DNA of 64,000 nt from an uncultured Clostridia bacterium (GTDB lineage Bacteria; Bacillota; Clostridia; Christensenellales; Borkfalkiaceae): NCBI GenBank assembly GCA_934247935.1, contig CAKQKE010000004.1, positions 62,001-126,000 of the forward strand, read 5' to 3'. Shown in pieces: positions 1 to 9,982 of the stretch (position 1 is its first letter; each line of letters starts with the position of its first letter). Under the pieces are notes generated by a model. The model saw only the letters and a list, made by a program, of their open reading frames with translations. It searched no databases and was not told the origin of the DNA. A program made the translations under genes and the position numbers.

Positions 1-468
1 GACGGAATCAGCGACGATTACGATTTGTCTTTCTATGCCGACGAAGCACTTAACACAGAGTTCGATTTCGATACGGCAATAACTGAAAATAAGAGCATAT
101 ACGTAGGTACGACGCTTAAACAATATACCATTACTTACGTACTCGACGGCGGTGTAAACAGCGACGCAAACCCCGCAACTTACAACAAGGACAGCGGCGA
201 AATCGAGTTTGCAGACCCCGCAAAAGAGGGTTATACTTTTGACGGCTGGTATCTTGACGATACCGTTAAAATCACGTTCCTCGATTCGTCCAAAAAGGAA
301 AACGTAACTCTTTACGCGAGATGGACTAAAAACGCAGACTCCGAAGATTCGGGCGATTCGGGCAAAAGCGGTTGCTTCTCGGGCATATCGGGAGTAAGCG
401 GCGGAATATTGCTTATCTGTGCCGCAGGTATCGCATTTGCATTTAAGAAAAGACGCGAAGAAAACTAA
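1..468 (+). CDS. C-terminal part of a cell-surface protein with InlB/Flg_new repeat and Cys-type C-terminal anchor
   Basis: The reading frame is open from base 1, so the N-terminus lies upstream of the window. The visible part holds one Listeria-Bacteroides (Flg_new/InlB B) repeat, recognisable by its YTITYVLDGG start and GYTFDGWYLDD core and ending in TLYARW. An acidic Ser/Asp/Gly linker follows, then the tail KSGCFSG, a hydrophobic stretch of about 18 residues and the basic end KKRREEN. The Cys codon is at 373-375. The same order of repeat, linker, Gly-Cys motif, helix and basic tail ends the LamG protein at 6617, so the two are probably paralogues. There is no LPXTG motif. The protein is probably exported and held at the envelope; its enzymatic or binding domains are not visible here. 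Confidence 0.8.
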   Translation, partial: DGISDDYDLSFYADEALNTEFDFDTAITENKSIYVGTTLKQYTITYVLDGGVNSDANPATYNKDSGEIEFADPAKEGYTFDGWYLDDTVKITFLDSSKKENVTLYARWTKNADSEDSGDSGKSGCFSGISGVSGGILLICAAGIAFAFKKRREEN

Positions 469-568
469 TTGCGTATTATAAAAGAAGAATAAATTACAGG
501 TGCTTTATAAAAGCAAAAAACTTGTCGGCAAAACCTGATTTTGCCGAAATCTGAACAATAAAATCGAA

Positions 569-630
569 GGCTTATGCTGCCCGCATTGTTAAAAATTATT
601 CAACTGCGGGAAAAGCATAGGCTTTCCTTT
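569..630 (+). terminator. Long RNA hairpin between the surface protein and the arabinofuranosidase
   Basis: The arm GGCTTATGCT (569-578) plus GCCCGCA (579-585) can pair with TGCGGG (605-610) and AGCATAGGCT (614-623), with a small A bulge and two G-U pairs. A T-rich but interrupted tail follows at 624-630. It could be a terminator for the upstream gene, or an attenuator for the gene at 659 whose ribosome site follows directly. Confidence 0.45.
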
Positions 631-658
631 TAGAAAAACAACGAAAAGGAAGAAAAAA

Positions 659-2152
659 ATGAACAAAAAGGCAAATATTTACGTCGATTACGACGAAAAA
701 ATCGGCAGCGCGGACAACAGATTGTTTTCGTCGTTTATCGAGCATATGGGCAGGGCGGTTTACGGCGGCATTTACGACCCGCAAAACGCACTGTCCGACG
801 AAAACGGTTTCAGAACGGACGTTGCGGAATATATTAAAGAGTTAAACGTGAAATACGTAAGATACCCGGGAGGGAATTTCGTATCGGGTTACGACTGGAA
901 AAACGGCATAGGCAAAAAAGAAAACCGCCCGCTTTTACCCGACCTTGCATGGTCGCTTATGGAGCCCAACGAGGTCGGTATAGACGAGTTTTTCGCATGG
1001 GCTGAAAAATTGGGTTCAGAGCCGATTATGGCGGTCAATCTCGGCACGGGTACGCCGCAGTCCGCATTCGAACTTATACAGTATTGCAACGGAACGCAGG
1101 GTTATTGGGCGGATTTGCGCCGTAAAAACGGCAGAGAAAAGCCTTACGGAGTAAAATATTGGTGTCTCGGCAACGAAATGGACGGCGAGTGGCAAATTTG
1201 TGCGCGCACCGCCGAAAATTACGCCCAGATAGCCAAAATGACTGCTAAAATGTTAAAGGATTACGACCCGACTATAAAATTGATTTTTTGCGGCAGCAGT
1301 TCCTCGGACATGAAGACTTTCCCCGATTGGGAAAAGACGGTGCTTTATCAATGTTACGACTACGTCGATTTAGTCTCGAGTCACAAATATTTTTCTTATG
1401 ACAAAAAAAGCGAGCAGGCTAAAAACGAATTTTTCGGTTCGAGCGACGGTTTCGATAAAAACATCGAGTATCTGACCGAAATAATCGACGAAGTTCATAA
1501 AAACCGCCTTAAAGATTTTCCCGGGACAAAAAAGAGAAATATCGGCATCGCCTTGGACGAATGGAATATCTGGTATTATCACGAAGGCAGTGATTTGGAC
1601 AAAGTCTGGGTAGTGGGCGCGGCTCGTGAAGAAAACGTTTACACGGCTCGCGACGCGGTTGTATTTGCTTCGCTTATCAATTCGATAGTAAACCATTGCG
1701 ACAGCATAGAAATTGCGTGTTATGCTCAACTTGTCAACGTAATCGCCCCGATATTGACTCAAACCGGCGGCAAGGCGATTAAACAAACCATTTTTTACCC
1801 GTTGAAATATGCGGCTAACAATTTGAGCGGCGACGTCTATAAATGCAAAACCGATTGCGGCGATTTTAAAGCGGGTAAGTACGGAAAAGTCCCGTCAGTA
1901 AGCGTTTCTTTTGTACAAAACGAAAATAAAGCATATTTTTGGGTGTGCAATTTAAGCGAAGAAACAATAGACGCGTCTTTTACGGCGGGAGAAAAAATAC
2001 ACTTTAAAAAGGCAATGTTTATGACCGAAAGCGATGAAGTAAATTCGTTTGAAAAACCGTTTAACGTAGTCCCGTGCGAGACAGAAGTCAAAAACGATGA
2101 ATTGACTCTTTTGCCGCGTACGTGGTACTTTATCGAAGGAGAAGTAAAGTAA
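659..2152 (+). CDS. abfA: Alpha-L-arabinofuranosidase, glycoside hydrolase family 51
   Basis: A 497-residue protein of normal length for intracellular GH51 enzymes, with no signal peptide. It should release terminal alpha-L-arabinofuranosyl residues from imported arabino-oligosaccharides by a retaining mechanism. The N-terminal half is the TIM barrel and starts with the family-typical FSSFIEHMGR and VRYPGGNFVSGYDW motifs. The acid/base is probably Glu173 in WCLGNEMDG and the nucleophile Glu301 in ALDEWNIWY. The C-terminal 120 or so residues form the usual beta-sandwich. The start has the site AAAAGGAAG just upstream. It lies first in a run of glycan genes and is probably fed by the ABC importer at 12191-16002. 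Family assignment is firm; the exact substrate is inferred. Confidence 0.93.
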   Translation: MNKKANIYVDYDEKIGSADNRLFSSFIEHMGRAVYGGIYDPQNALSDENGFRTDVAEYIKELNVKYVRYPGGNFVSGYDWKNGIGKKENRPLLPDLAWSLMEPNEVGIDEFFAWAEKLGSEPIMAVNLGTGTPQSAFELIQYCNGTQGYWADLRRKNGREKPYGVKYWCLGNEMDGEWQICARTAENYAQIAKMTAKMLKDYDPTIKLIFCGSSSSDMKTFPDWEKTVLYQCYDYVDLVSSHKYFSYDKKSEQAKNEFFGSSDGFDKNIEYLTEIIDEVHKNRLKDFPGTKKRNIGIALDEWNIWYYHEGSDLDKVWVVGAAREENVYTARDAVVFASLINSIVNHCDSIEIACYAQLVNVIAPILTQTGGKAIKQTIFYPLKYAANNLSGDVYKCKTDCGDFKAGKYGKVPSVSVSFVQNENKAYFWVCNLSEETIDASFTAGEKIHFKKAMFMTESDEVNSFEKPFNVVPCETEVKNDELTLLPRTWYFIEGEVK

Positions 2153-2468
2153 AACTCTGTTTGAAAACTATTCCGAAGCCGGAATTGTAAATCGGTAAAC
2201 TATAAAAAGCGATTGCTATGCGACAATATCGGCGCAAACGAAAAAAGTTTTCACAAAAAAATTAAACGATTAAAAAAGTTCGGTAAAATGAAATGAATCC
2301 CAAAAGTCGGACAGGAAAGAAAAACTTTCTGAGATGCATTTTAAAAAGCCGGACTTTTTTAATCTGAAAATTATGTTTTATTGCAGAAAACTCATTGCCG
2401 CAAAGTCTGCCTATAAAAGTAAAAGTGACGAAAAGATTGAGTTGAGGCGGGTTGTTGATTTTGCAATA

Positions 2469-2493
2469 TTTACAGCATACGTATTGCGCAAAA
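2469..2493. repeat. Dispersed palindromic repeat, copy 1
   Basis: Imperfect palindrome centred on ATACGTAT (2477-2484), with right arm ATTGCGCAAAAACGGCAAAA. The same unit recurs at eight other intergenic sites in the window. Its role is unknown. Confidence 0.7.
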
Positions 2494-2614
2494 ACGGCAA
2501 AATAACGTTTTAAATCGCAATTAAACGGCATAAAAACCAAACAAACTAATTAAAAATAATGTTTGTTTTTATATGTTAAGGTGTGAAAAAATAAAGAAAT
2601 ATATTTTATCGGTA

Positions 2615-2643
2615 TTGACAAAACAAAAACTAAAATTTAAAAT
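2615..2643 (+). promoter_or_regulatory. Sigma-A-type promoter for the six-hairpin glycosidase gene
   Basis: TTGACA (2615-2620), a 17-base spacer, then TAAAAT (2638-2643). It lies about 130 bases before the start at 2776, within a 600-base gene-free stretch (2153-2775) that otherwise holds one dispersed palindrome and an inverted repeat. Confidence 0.6.
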
Positions 2644-2677
2644 GAAATGGCGACTTAAAAAGGTTTGCATATTAAAC

Positions 2678-2701
2678 CCTCTGACGATAAAATCGTTGAG
2701 G
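2678..2701 (+). promoter_or_regulatory. Inverted repeat in the leader of the six-hairpin glycosidase gene
   Basis: CCTC-T-GACGAT and ATCGTT-GAGG form a near-perfect inverted repeat downstream of the promoter at 2615. The preceding TAAACCCTC also occurs near 6422, upstream of the LamG gene. It could be an operator for the neighbouring AraC regulator or a leader hairpin; this is inference. Confidence 0.35.
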
Positions 2702-2775
2702 TAAATTAAGAGACAAAAAGTGAAGTTGAGTTGTTTTAATAATTGCAAATTAATTTATTTAAAGGCGGAAAAATA

Positions 2776-4602
2776 ATGAGATGGCAAATAGAAGAGAATA
2801 AAAGAAAAATATGCACCACCGATTTCGAGGGGCACACCGACGATATCGAAATGAGCGGCGAAAGGGTCTCTTGCATTGTAAAATACGGAGTAAGCGGCGG
2901 CGTTTTAAGCAGTTCGCTCACACTCGTTTATCCCATGATAAGGGTTCAACCTAACGACACTTTCGGCTCGTATATCACAAATTGCGACGGCGTAAAAATT
3001 GCAATCGGCAAGGCAAATTTGCAAAACGGCGGTTTATCCGGAACGTGCATGCAAGGCGGCGTGAATAGCGAGACTTTTGAAAAGTTCGATAAAGTCGAAA
3101 TAGACGGCACGTTAAAAATTCGCACTCACTATGGAAACGTAAAAATCGAAAGGGTGTATTTTCCGTCGACAAAGCAAGCGTCTTTTTACGAAAAAGTAAT
3201 TGTTGTCAACAACGAAAATTTTGATATTCAAATTGATTATTCTGCGGTAGATAAAATCGACGCACGCATAGGGTGCAAGGGTTATATAGTGTGCGAAAGG
3301 TTGGCGGACAAAACCGTAACGACGGTTAAGGCTGGCGGTAAAGAAGAGATTCTGTTCGCTTATGCGGCGCATTATGCAAACGAGAAATTCTTTTTTGAAA
3401 AACAACCGCTAAAAGACAGGCAAAACAGAGTAAATCAACTTTTAAACGAGTGCGATTTGACTACAGGCAACGACGTTGTCGACACGATGTTTGCTTTTGC
3501 CAAAATCCGCGCCGGCGAAAGTGTGTTCAACACCGCAAACGGCAAAATTCATTCACCAGGCGGCGGAAAATATTATGCGGCTATTTGGTGTAACGATCAA
3601 TGCGAATATTCAACCCCATGGTTTGCCTTTACCGGCGATGAAACTTTAAACGAGGCGGCGCGCACCGCAATGGCATGGTACGAGCCGTTTATGAACGACG
3701 ATTTTTACCCAATACCCAGCAGCATAATCAGCGAAGGCAACGATTATTGGAACGGCGTCGGCGACAGGGGCGATGCGGCGATGTATTTGTACGGTGGCAG
3801 CAGATATTTTTTAATGTCGGGCAATAAGCCGACCGAAAAAGAATATAAAATGCTCGCTTGGTGCGCAGAGTATATTAAAAGTCAAATGCGTCCCGACGGC
3901 GTAGTGATATCAAATACCGACGAGTTGGAAAACAGAATATCGTCGGGCGTGAATTTGTCGACTTCTTCGCTTGCGTACGGCGGCTATAAAAATTATTCTT
4001 ATATGCTTAAACAAAAGGGCGATATCGAGGGCAGTAAACGTTATTTCGACCTTGCGGAAAAGATTAAGGGTGGCATAGAAAGCCATTTCGGGCATAACGT
4101 AAAGGGATATGAGGCTTACCGCTATCACGAAGGGTGTGAAGATATAAGGGCGTGGATATGTTTGCCCGTGTATATGAAAATTTTAAACCGCAAAGACGGA
4201 GTAATCAAGGCGATAACCGACAAGTTGTGGTTAAACGGCGGCTTATCGTCGACCGAGGGCGAAAAAATAACGTGGGACAGAAGCACGCTTTACTTTATTT
4301 CGTCGCTTTTCAGAGCGGGTTATATAGAAGAAGGATGGAAAAGGCTTGTCGAATTCAGCGAAAACCGCTTACTCGGCGAAAGAGTGCCTTACGCAATAGA
4401 GGCGTATCCCGAAAACGGAATGAGACATTTAAGCGCGGAAAGCGCATTGTTTTGCCGAATAATTACCGACGGATTAATGAATATAGACTGTTATGACGAC
4501 GGCATAAGGGCAAATGCAATACTGCCGGACGAAGTGCGACAACTTACTTTAAACAACGTTTGTTTAAACGGAAAAACGACCGATATTGAAGTAAAAAGAT
4601 AA
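2776..4602 (+). CDS. Six-hairpin (alpha/alpha)6 glycosidase-like protein, cytoplasmic
   Basis: I chose the ATG at 2776 because AAAGGCGG lies just upstream; the TTG at 2743 has no ribosome site. The product is 608 residues with no signal peptide. An N-terminal beta-rich domain of about 220 residues precedes a helical region that reads like an (alpha/alpha)6 barrel, with aromatic and acidic patches such as YAAIWCNDQCEYSTPWF, YWNGVGDRGD and ITWDRSTLYF. This layout is shared by several glycoside hydrolase families, and I cannot assign a family number. Given its place between GH51 and the regulator, it probably acts on imported oligosaccharides. Catalytic residues are not established; Asp or Glu in the motifs named are candidates. 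Confidence 0.65.
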   Translation: MRWQIEENKRKICTTDFEGHTDDIEMSGERVSCIVKYGVSGGVLSSSLTLVYPMIRVQPNDTFGSYITNCDGVKIAIGKANLQNGGLSGTCMQGGVNSETFEKFDKVEIDGTLKIRTHYGNVKIERVYFPSTKQASFYEKVIVVNNENFDIQIDYSAVDKIDARIGCKGYIVCERLADKTVTTVKAGGKEEILFAYAAHYANEKFFFEKQPLKDRQNRVNQLLNECDLTTGNDVVDTMFAFAKIRAGESVFNTANGKIHSPGGGKYYAAIWCNDQCEYSTPWFAFTGDETLNEAARTAMAWYEPFMNDDFYPIPSSIISEGNDYWNGVGDRGDAAMYLYGGSRYFLMSGNKPTEKEYKMLAWCAEYIKSQMRPDGVVISNTDELENRISSGVNLSTSSLAYGGYKNYSYMLKQKGDIEGSKRYFDLAEKIKGGIESHFGHNVKGYEAYRYHEGCEDIRAWICLPVYMKILNRKDGVIKAITDKLWLNGGLSSTEGEKITWDRSTLYFISSLFRAGYIEEGWKRLVEFSENRLLGERVPYAIEAYPENGMRHLSAESALFCRIITDGLMNIDCYDDGIRANAILPDEVRQLTLNNVCLNGKTTDIEVKR

Positions 4603-4607
4603 TATAA

Positions 4608-4645
4608 AACCGCCGGGCATAAAATATGTGTGCTCGACGGTTTTT
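4608..4645 (+). terminator. Rho-independent terminator after the six-hairpin gene
   Basis: AACCG-C-CGGGCA pairs with TGCTCG-A-CGGTT around a 12-base loop (one internal mismatch) and is followed by TTTTT. The rest of 4646-4925 is AT-rich with no other signal seen. Confidence 0.8.
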
Positions 4646-4925
4646 AATGTTTAAATGAATTGTTTTGTTAAGTTTAAAAACACAAAAATATGCGATATTT
4701 AAACATATTTTTAAAATGCAAATTAAATATATTACTATTAAATACCGGCAGAAAATTTATATTTAAATAAAATTATATTAAAAAGATGATTTTGCGGTCG
4801 CATTTTTAAACAGTGTTTTAAAATTGGAATATTCGTAAAATTTAAAGAAACAAAAATTTGTGAAGATATAACATAATTTTAAAATAGTGCAGTAAAATTT
4901 ATTGCAATTAAAACGCCGTATTAAA

Positions 4926-4961
4926 AGCAGCCGCGGTAAAAATTTCGCAGTCGAGGCTGCT
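4926..4961 (-). terminator. Terminator of the AraC regulator gene
   Basis: AGCAGCC (4926-4932) pairs with GGCTGCT (4955-4961). Read on the minus strand the stem is followed by a T-rich run, as expected for the end of the minus-strand regulator transcript. Confidence 0.6.
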
Positions 4962-4994
4962 GCTGTAAAATCGTTGTGATTTCAACAATAAAAA

Positions 4995-5969
4995 TCAAGT
5001 GATAGGTCTGCCGTTTATGTCGACCGATTGATAGTTTATGGTGTTGTTTGTGCGGTAGATTCGGTTGAGATACATATTTCTGTAATCGGTGGGTGTAGTG
5101 CCGGTCACTGCTTTAAATTCGTAAATAAGTTGGTGGCGGTTAGAATACCCCACGTGTTCGCAAATGTCGTCGAGAGTAAGGGTAGTGTCGATGAGCATTT
5201 TTTTGCATTTGTCTATGCGAATTTTGTTTATCGACTTCATTATAGAAGTGCCGTAAGCGTCCTTATAAAGTCGCTGCAAATACACCTTGTGCGTACCCGC
5301 GTATTCGGCGATTTCGTCCACGGTAATGTGTTTTGCGAAGTTTGCCGAAATATATTCTTTGGCTTTTTTAATATAAACCACACATTCGGGTTTTGAATTT
5401 ATCAGGCAGGCGTTTATCTCGGTCAGCACTTGAATAAGACCCGCGGCGGACTTACATTGTTTTGTTATTAAATCATTGTCGGTATCGTGCAAAACGTCGA
5501 TATATCTCGACAAATAATAATCGAGATTTTCGGTGTCGGAAGAGGTGGCGTATGGCGTCTGAGACTTGGCAAACGCCCTTAAACCGTTCATTTGGTCGAA
5601 AAATTCGCACGCATTGATTTTCACCAAAGAATCGCTTTCTCTCGATGGACAAATCAGCCATTCCACGTTGTAAATCACGGTTTTATCGTCGCAAACTATC
5701 CCGTGAACCACGCCGGAATCCAAAAGAATAAATTGGTTTGCCATAATGGGTATTTTTTTGTAGGAGGGGTCTTGTTTGTTGTTATTTACGGGGATAGACA
5801 CGGTAAATTTGCCCGTTTTGCAAAACATTATTTCTATATACGGGTGAGAGTGCAAATCCATTGCGAATTTTGCGTCGAAGGCGTCTTTATAATAAGATAC
5901 GGGATAAATGGTAAATTGATTGTTTTTCTTGTCCGCATTTAAATAATTGCCTATTCGGGTAAATTCCAT
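4995..5969 (-). CDS. AraC family transcriptional regulator
   Basis: The start is the ATG at 5969, which has a strong AAGGAGG site; an upstream in-frame start at 6038 would run through the promoter. The product is 324 residues. The first 150 or so read as a cupin-like effector domain (HSHPYIEIMFCKTGKFTVSI, then a VHGI motif), which in this family often senses a sugar. The C-terminal 100 residues hold the paired AraC helix-turn-helix motifs, including ITVDEIAEYAG and LTLDDICEHVGYSNRHQLIYEF. It is the only regulator inside the glycan locus and is transcribed against it, so it probably activates the flanking glycan genes. The inducer is unknown. Confidence 0.9.
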   Translation of the reverse strand: MEFTRIGNYLNADKKNNQFTIYPVSYYKDAFDAKFAMDLHSHPYIEIMFCKTGKFTVSIPVNNNKQDPSYKKIPIMANQFILLDSGVVHGIVCDDKTVIYNVEWLICPSRESDSLVKINACEFFDQMNGLRAFAKSQTPYATSSDTENLDYYLSRYIDVLHDTDNDLITKQCKSAAGLIQVLTEINACLINSKPECVVYIKKAKEYISANFAKHITVDEIAEYAGTHKVYLQRLYKDAYGTSIMKSINKIRIDKCKKMLIDTTLTLDDICEHVGYSNRHQLIYEFKAVTGTTPTDYRNMYLNRIYRTNNTINYQSVDINGRPIT

Positions 5970-6003
5970 AACGACCTCCTTTTTTTTGACTGTGTCCGAT
6001 TGT

Positions 6004-6032
6004 AATATACTACAAAAATTTTCATTTGTCAA
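6004..6032 (-). promoter_or_regulatory. Promoter of the AraC regulator gene
   Basis: On the minus strand TTGACA (6032-6027), a 17-base spacer and TATATT (6009-6004) lie about 35 bases before the start at 5969. Confidence 0.65.
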
Positions 6033-6550
6033 TGGCAAAAAAGCATATTTCCGCGTTTAAAACCGCCCGCGCAAATTTAAAACAAATATTAAAAATTACT
6101 ATAAAAATAAATTTAAAACCGCCTGGGAAACCAATTGTTTTTATAAAAAACAAGATTGTTTAAATATCGCGTTCGGCGGTAAAACGAATTGTTTTCAAAA
6201 ACTCAATATTTTTTATAAAGCCACGGATTAAAAAAATTTTTTCAACCTGAGCCGACTTTTGTGTTTAAGTAAAATTCAAACGATAAGTTGCGGCAAAAGG
6301 CGCAAGTCCGGTCACGTTTATTTTTAAAGGAATTACCTGAAAAAACGGCTGATATCATGCTGAAAAACGACAAAAACTAAACCGGATAGTGTGAAAAAGT
6401 AATGGTTTAAAATAGCAAATAAACCCTCCGCATAGGTAAAATTTGGCATTAAAAAATGCTGTTTTTAATAAAAATGGGTCAAATTTTGCACATTTTTTTA
6501 TCTTTTCTTATTTCAAGTGCGAAAAAGTAACCTATGTTTTTAAAGAGATA
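6033..6550. other. AT-rich intergenic region, no gene seen
   Basis: This stretch separates the divergent regulator and LamG promoters. An open frame from 6443 runs into the LamG gene, but it has no ribosome site, and the protein-like sequence starts only at 6617. No structured RNA was recognised. Confidence 0.5.
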
Positions 6551-6578
6551 TTGACATTGCGGCGGCTTGTGTTATTAT
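6551..6578 (+). promoter_or_regulatory. Promoter of the LamG surface-protein gene and probably the operon behind it
   Basis: TTGACA (6551-6556), a 16-base spacer and TATTAT (6573-6578) lie about 40 bases before the ATG at 6617. The main glycan gene run from 6617 to 21746 has only short gaps and no strong internal terminator, so this could drive much of it. Confidence 0.7.
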
Positions 6579-6616
6579 GTAAGCACCAAAATATTTTTGA
6601 TGATAGGAGGATAAGT

Positions 6617-9600
6617 ATGAAAAATTATGCAACAAAAACTCGTAAGATACTTTCTTACGTACTTGGCGTGCTTATGACGTTGTGCCTGACGGCAAGTGCC
6701 GTTTGCGCAGTGCCGACGGCAGCCGAAGAAGGCAATCAACCCGCTTTTACCAAAGTTGCCTGGTACGAATTCGACGATGCAGACAATCTTGGTAAAGACA
6801 CTACGGGAGTCAACAACCTTGTGCCAAAGGGCGTAAGCCTCGATGCGATCAACGGCGGCGTAGCCCTTAAAGACAACGGCTTATTGTATGCTCCCGCTCT
6901 CGGCGAAGTTGACGGAGATAATAATTACGTCGACTTTTCGGACAATCTGACGGGCAGTTTCTCAATAAGCATGCGCCTTTATTTGCGCAGCGCGGGCGGT
7001 GGCGGCAACTATATCGTTTCCACCGGTAGTTACGGTTCTAACTTCCATATGAGTTGGGGATACGACATAATAGGACTCAATATGGGAAACAATCAATCGA
7101 AAGACTTTAAAATTGGTCTTACCTCCGAATTTGCGTGGTTCAGATTAAACGTAATCTATAATGAAAGCGATTTAAGCGTAAAAGTCGTTTCTTATAAAGA
7201 AGGCACGACAGACAAATTCGAGGAAACATGGACGCTTACAAGTCCCGCATTGTTCGGCGGAAACCCGAGATACAGTTTCACGGTAGGTGCGCAATCTCAC
7301 CTTGGCGGCTGGGACGATTGTCATGCTTCTTGCGACGACGATAAAAGCATTTATCCCAACGTTTCGGATTTAAGAGTATACAGCGGAGCAATCGACGAAG
7401 CGGAAATTGCGAATATTCTTCAATACGACCAGGACAAACTCAATCAGCAAGAAAAGCCGACTTTTGAAGTTAAGCCAATATCCGCATGGAATTTTGCCGA
7501 CTCGCTCGAAGACGTGTACGGTCACAACGATTTAACGGCAGATGGCAATTACACGCTCGAAAACGGAACGATTAAACTTGAAGAAGGCGCATATTTATAC
7601 GCAAACAAACTCGCTAAAAACGGCGAAAACTTCACCGACGTTTCCGATTATTTAAGTGCGATGACAATTTCTTTGAAAATCAAAACCTCAAAAGGCGCGG
7701 CAAACGAATTGCACACGATATTCTCGACCGGTTCCTGGGGCGGTGCGTTCTCGGCGTTTAAAAACGGCTCGTTGCTTCAACTTTATTACGGTGGAAACCA
7801 CATGGATTTCAACGTGTTCGGTGACGCAGAAGAGTGGTACACTTTCATTTTTACAGCCGACACCGAAACTAATACCGCAAAAGCGTATATGGCTAAAGGC
7901 GACGCCGAAGAAGCAACTTTACTCGGCAACAGCACGACAACCGAAAACGCAAGCGGCAACGTGGTAATCAAAGCCGACAATTACGGTTTGACTTTCGGCG
8001 CATGGACGAATTTCGGTCAGGCGACGGACAAACTTTTCGGCGCAACTACTTTGGCTGACGTTAAAATGTACGACTTTGCGTTTACTCAGGAGCAAGCAAA
8101 CCAACTTATAAACGAAAGCGAGACTGTTAAAGTAGTAGGATACGAAAGCGAAATTATCAAAGTAGGCGACGTTAGTTACGGCGGAGAAATTCTTTCTACC
8201 GCCACCGAAAACGACATTTTAGGCGCAGGCTTACCCGAAACGGTACAAGTAACCAACGCCAACAACAACGTTATTACCGCCAACATTGTTTGGACAAAAG
8301 TAGAAAAAGGCGATTATTCGGCGGTTGTAAAAGGATTTTTGACGGGTAAAGCGATAAACAACAACAAAAATTTAAGCGTTTCCATTGAAATTCCTTACGT
8401 CGCTACCGAAGAAGACCAAATGGATATCAAGCCGCTTGTCTGGTACGAGTTTAACGACGGAAACAACCTCGGTAAAGACAGCATGGGCAACTTCGATTTA
8501 AAACTCGGCGGAAACAACAACGTCGATTGGAACGAGGACGGTTACGTTACGTTTACGAGGGCAAACGAATCCTATTTATATGCCCCCGCATTGAGTGAAA
8601 ACAGCACGTTAAACTTCAGCCAATTAATGAAAGGCGGTTATACGGTATCTATTAAGGTAAACGCCGACAATACGATAGGCGACGGAAGTTATTATTTATT
8701 GAGCACGGGCGCATATGGCGAAGCGTTTTTGATTTACGGTTGTTATAATCAATACGAATTACGTTATACCACAGGCGAAGGCGACAGAAGTGCGACTATA
8801 AAGACGGGTTCGCTGAAAGACACGTGGGCTACGCTTACAATCACTATGGATCAAAATACGGGTATACTCGCTTATTATTTAAACGGCGAAATGCTCGGCA
8901 GCAAAAAAGTAGACAATTATAAGTCGTTTGCGGGCGACGGGTTGTACACATTTACGCTCGGCGGTCAGGCGGCAAGCAACAACACTTGCGGTACGCAATA
9001 CTTCGAGGGTTCGGTAGCCGACCTTAAAGTTTACGACTTCGCGCTTTCCTCGCGCAACGTTGCAGACCTTTACGCAAACGAAAACACAGACACTCCGCTT
9101 GCATCTTCCGTTTCTTACCGTACGGTAAAAGAAATTAACGTCGATCTCACCGACGTAGACGTAGTAATGAGCGCGGACAACACCGCGGACGACGTTTTGG
9201 CGCAATTACCCGCAACGGTTACGGTTGTAGATAACTTCGACGACACTCAGGAATGTTCGGTAGAGTGGCTCGGCAGAAAAGGCGGCAAAATACTCGGTTA
9301 TGTCAAGGGCAGCAAGGTAGCAAACGCAAAAGGTTTGATGGCTGAAGTAAACCTTAAATACAAAATCGACTTGTTAAGTATCGAAAACGGCAACCTGACC
9401 GAATTTACGGTTGACGGAGAGTCGTACGACAAAGCCGCAACTTACGCCGTAGGCGAAGATAAAACAGTGCGCTTTAAAGCGAACGCAAACGATTATTACA
9501 AATTGAATTACGTTACGGTAAACAACGAAAAACTCGTTGCCGACGAAAACGGAGTATTCACTTTCACCGCAAGCGATTACAGCGTGATAAACGCGGTATT

Positions 9601-9982
9601 CTCGGCGAAGAAATACACAATTACTTACGTGCTTAACAACGGCGAAGACAACGAAGTGGTCGAATACACTTACGGCGAAGAAAAGCAACTCGACACTTAC
9701 TTCACTAAAGATGGTTATACTTTCGACGGTTGGTATTTAAACGAAGATTTAAGCGGCGAAAAAGTAACCGAAATCGACAGTCAAAACCCCGCAAATATCG
9801 TTCTTTATGCTAAATGGAAAGAGGCGCAACAAACTCCCGACACCGATTCTGGCAGCACTTCCGGTTCTACGACGGTTAAACCCGCAAAGGGCTGCAAGAG
9901 TAGTCTGGGCGGCGGTTCTGTCCTTGCATTGGGCGCAATCGCGGCGGTAATTATGGCGGTAAGGAAAAAACGCGAAGACTGA
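6617..9982 (+). CDS. Large secreted surface protein with three LamG-type domains, Ig-like region, InlB repeat and Cys-type anchor
   Basis: The ATG at 6617 follows AGGAGG closely and begins a good signal peptide (basic start, hydrophobic core, then VCAVPTAA). The product is 1121 residues. Three laminin-G/concanavalin-like domains are visible from their repeated openings, VAWYEFDDADNLGKD, ISAWNFADSLED and LVWYEFNDGNNLGKD, and their closing segments such as LRVYSGAIDEAEIANI. Two Ig-like segments follow domains two and three (near residues 505-590 and 825-910). A single Flg_new/InlB repeat with GYTFDGWYLNED precedes the tail PAKGCKSS, a hydrophobic helix and RKKRED. No catalytic motif was found, so a glycan-binding or adhesive role is most likely. 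It heads the glycan-uptake operon and shares its C-terminal design with the protein at 1-468. Confidence 0.85.
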   Translation: MKNYATKTRKILSYVLGVLMTLCLTASAVCAVPTAAEEGNQPAFTKVAWYEFDDADNLGKDTTGVNNLVPKGVSLDAINGGVALKDNGLLYAPALGEVDGDNNYVDFSDNLTGSFSISMRLYLRSAGGGGNYIVSTGSYGSNFHMSWGYDIIGLNMGNNQSKDFKIGLTSEFAWFRLNVIYNESDLSVKVVSYKEGTTDKFEETWTLTSPALFGGNPRYSFTVGAQSHLGGWDDCHASCDDDKSIYPNVSDLRVYSGAIDEAEIANILQYDQDKLNQQEKPTFEVKPISAWNFADSLEDVYGHNDLTADGNYTLENGTIKLEEGAYLYANKLAKNGENFTDVSDYLSAMTISLKIKTSKGAANELHTIFSTGSWGGAFSAFKNGSLLQLYYGGNHMDFNVFGDAEEWYTFIFTADTETNTAKAYMAKGDAEEATLLGNSTTTENASGNVVIKADNYGLTFGAWTNFGQATDKLFGATTLADVKMYDFAFTQEQANQLINESETVKVVGYESEIIKVGDVSYGGEILSTATENDILGAGLPETVQVTNANNNVITANIVWTKVEKGDYSAVVKGFLTGKAINNNKNLSVSIEIPYVATEEDQMDIKPLVWYEFNDGNNLGKDSMGNFDLKLGGNNNVDWNEDGYVTFTRANESYLYAPALSENSTLNFSQLMKGGYTVSIKVNADNTIGDGSYYLLSTGAYGEAFLIYGCYNQYELRYTTGEGDRSATIKTGSLKDTWATLTITMDQNTGILAYYLNGEMLGSKKVDNYKSFAGDGLYTFTLGGQAASNNTCGTQYFEGSVADLKVYDFALSSRNVADLYANENTDTPLASSVSYRTVKEINVDLTDVDVVMSADNTADDVLAQLPATVTVVDNFDDTQECSVEWLGRKGGKILGYVKGSKVANAKGLMAEVNLKYKIDLLSIENGNLTEFTVDGESYDKAATYAVGEDKTVRFKANANDYYKLNYVTVNNEKLVADENGVFTFTASDYSVINAVFSAKKYTITYVLNNGEDNEVVEYTYGEEKQLDTYFTKDGYTFDGWYLNEDLSGEKVTEIDSQNPANIVLYAKWKEAQQTPDTDSGSTSGSTTVKPAKGCKSSLGGGSVLALGAIAAVIMAVRKKRED

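Noticed and set aside
6443..6616. Longer N-terminus for the LamG protein
   Set aside because: The extension covers the promoter, lacks a ribosome site and would bury the clear signal peptide that starts at 6617.
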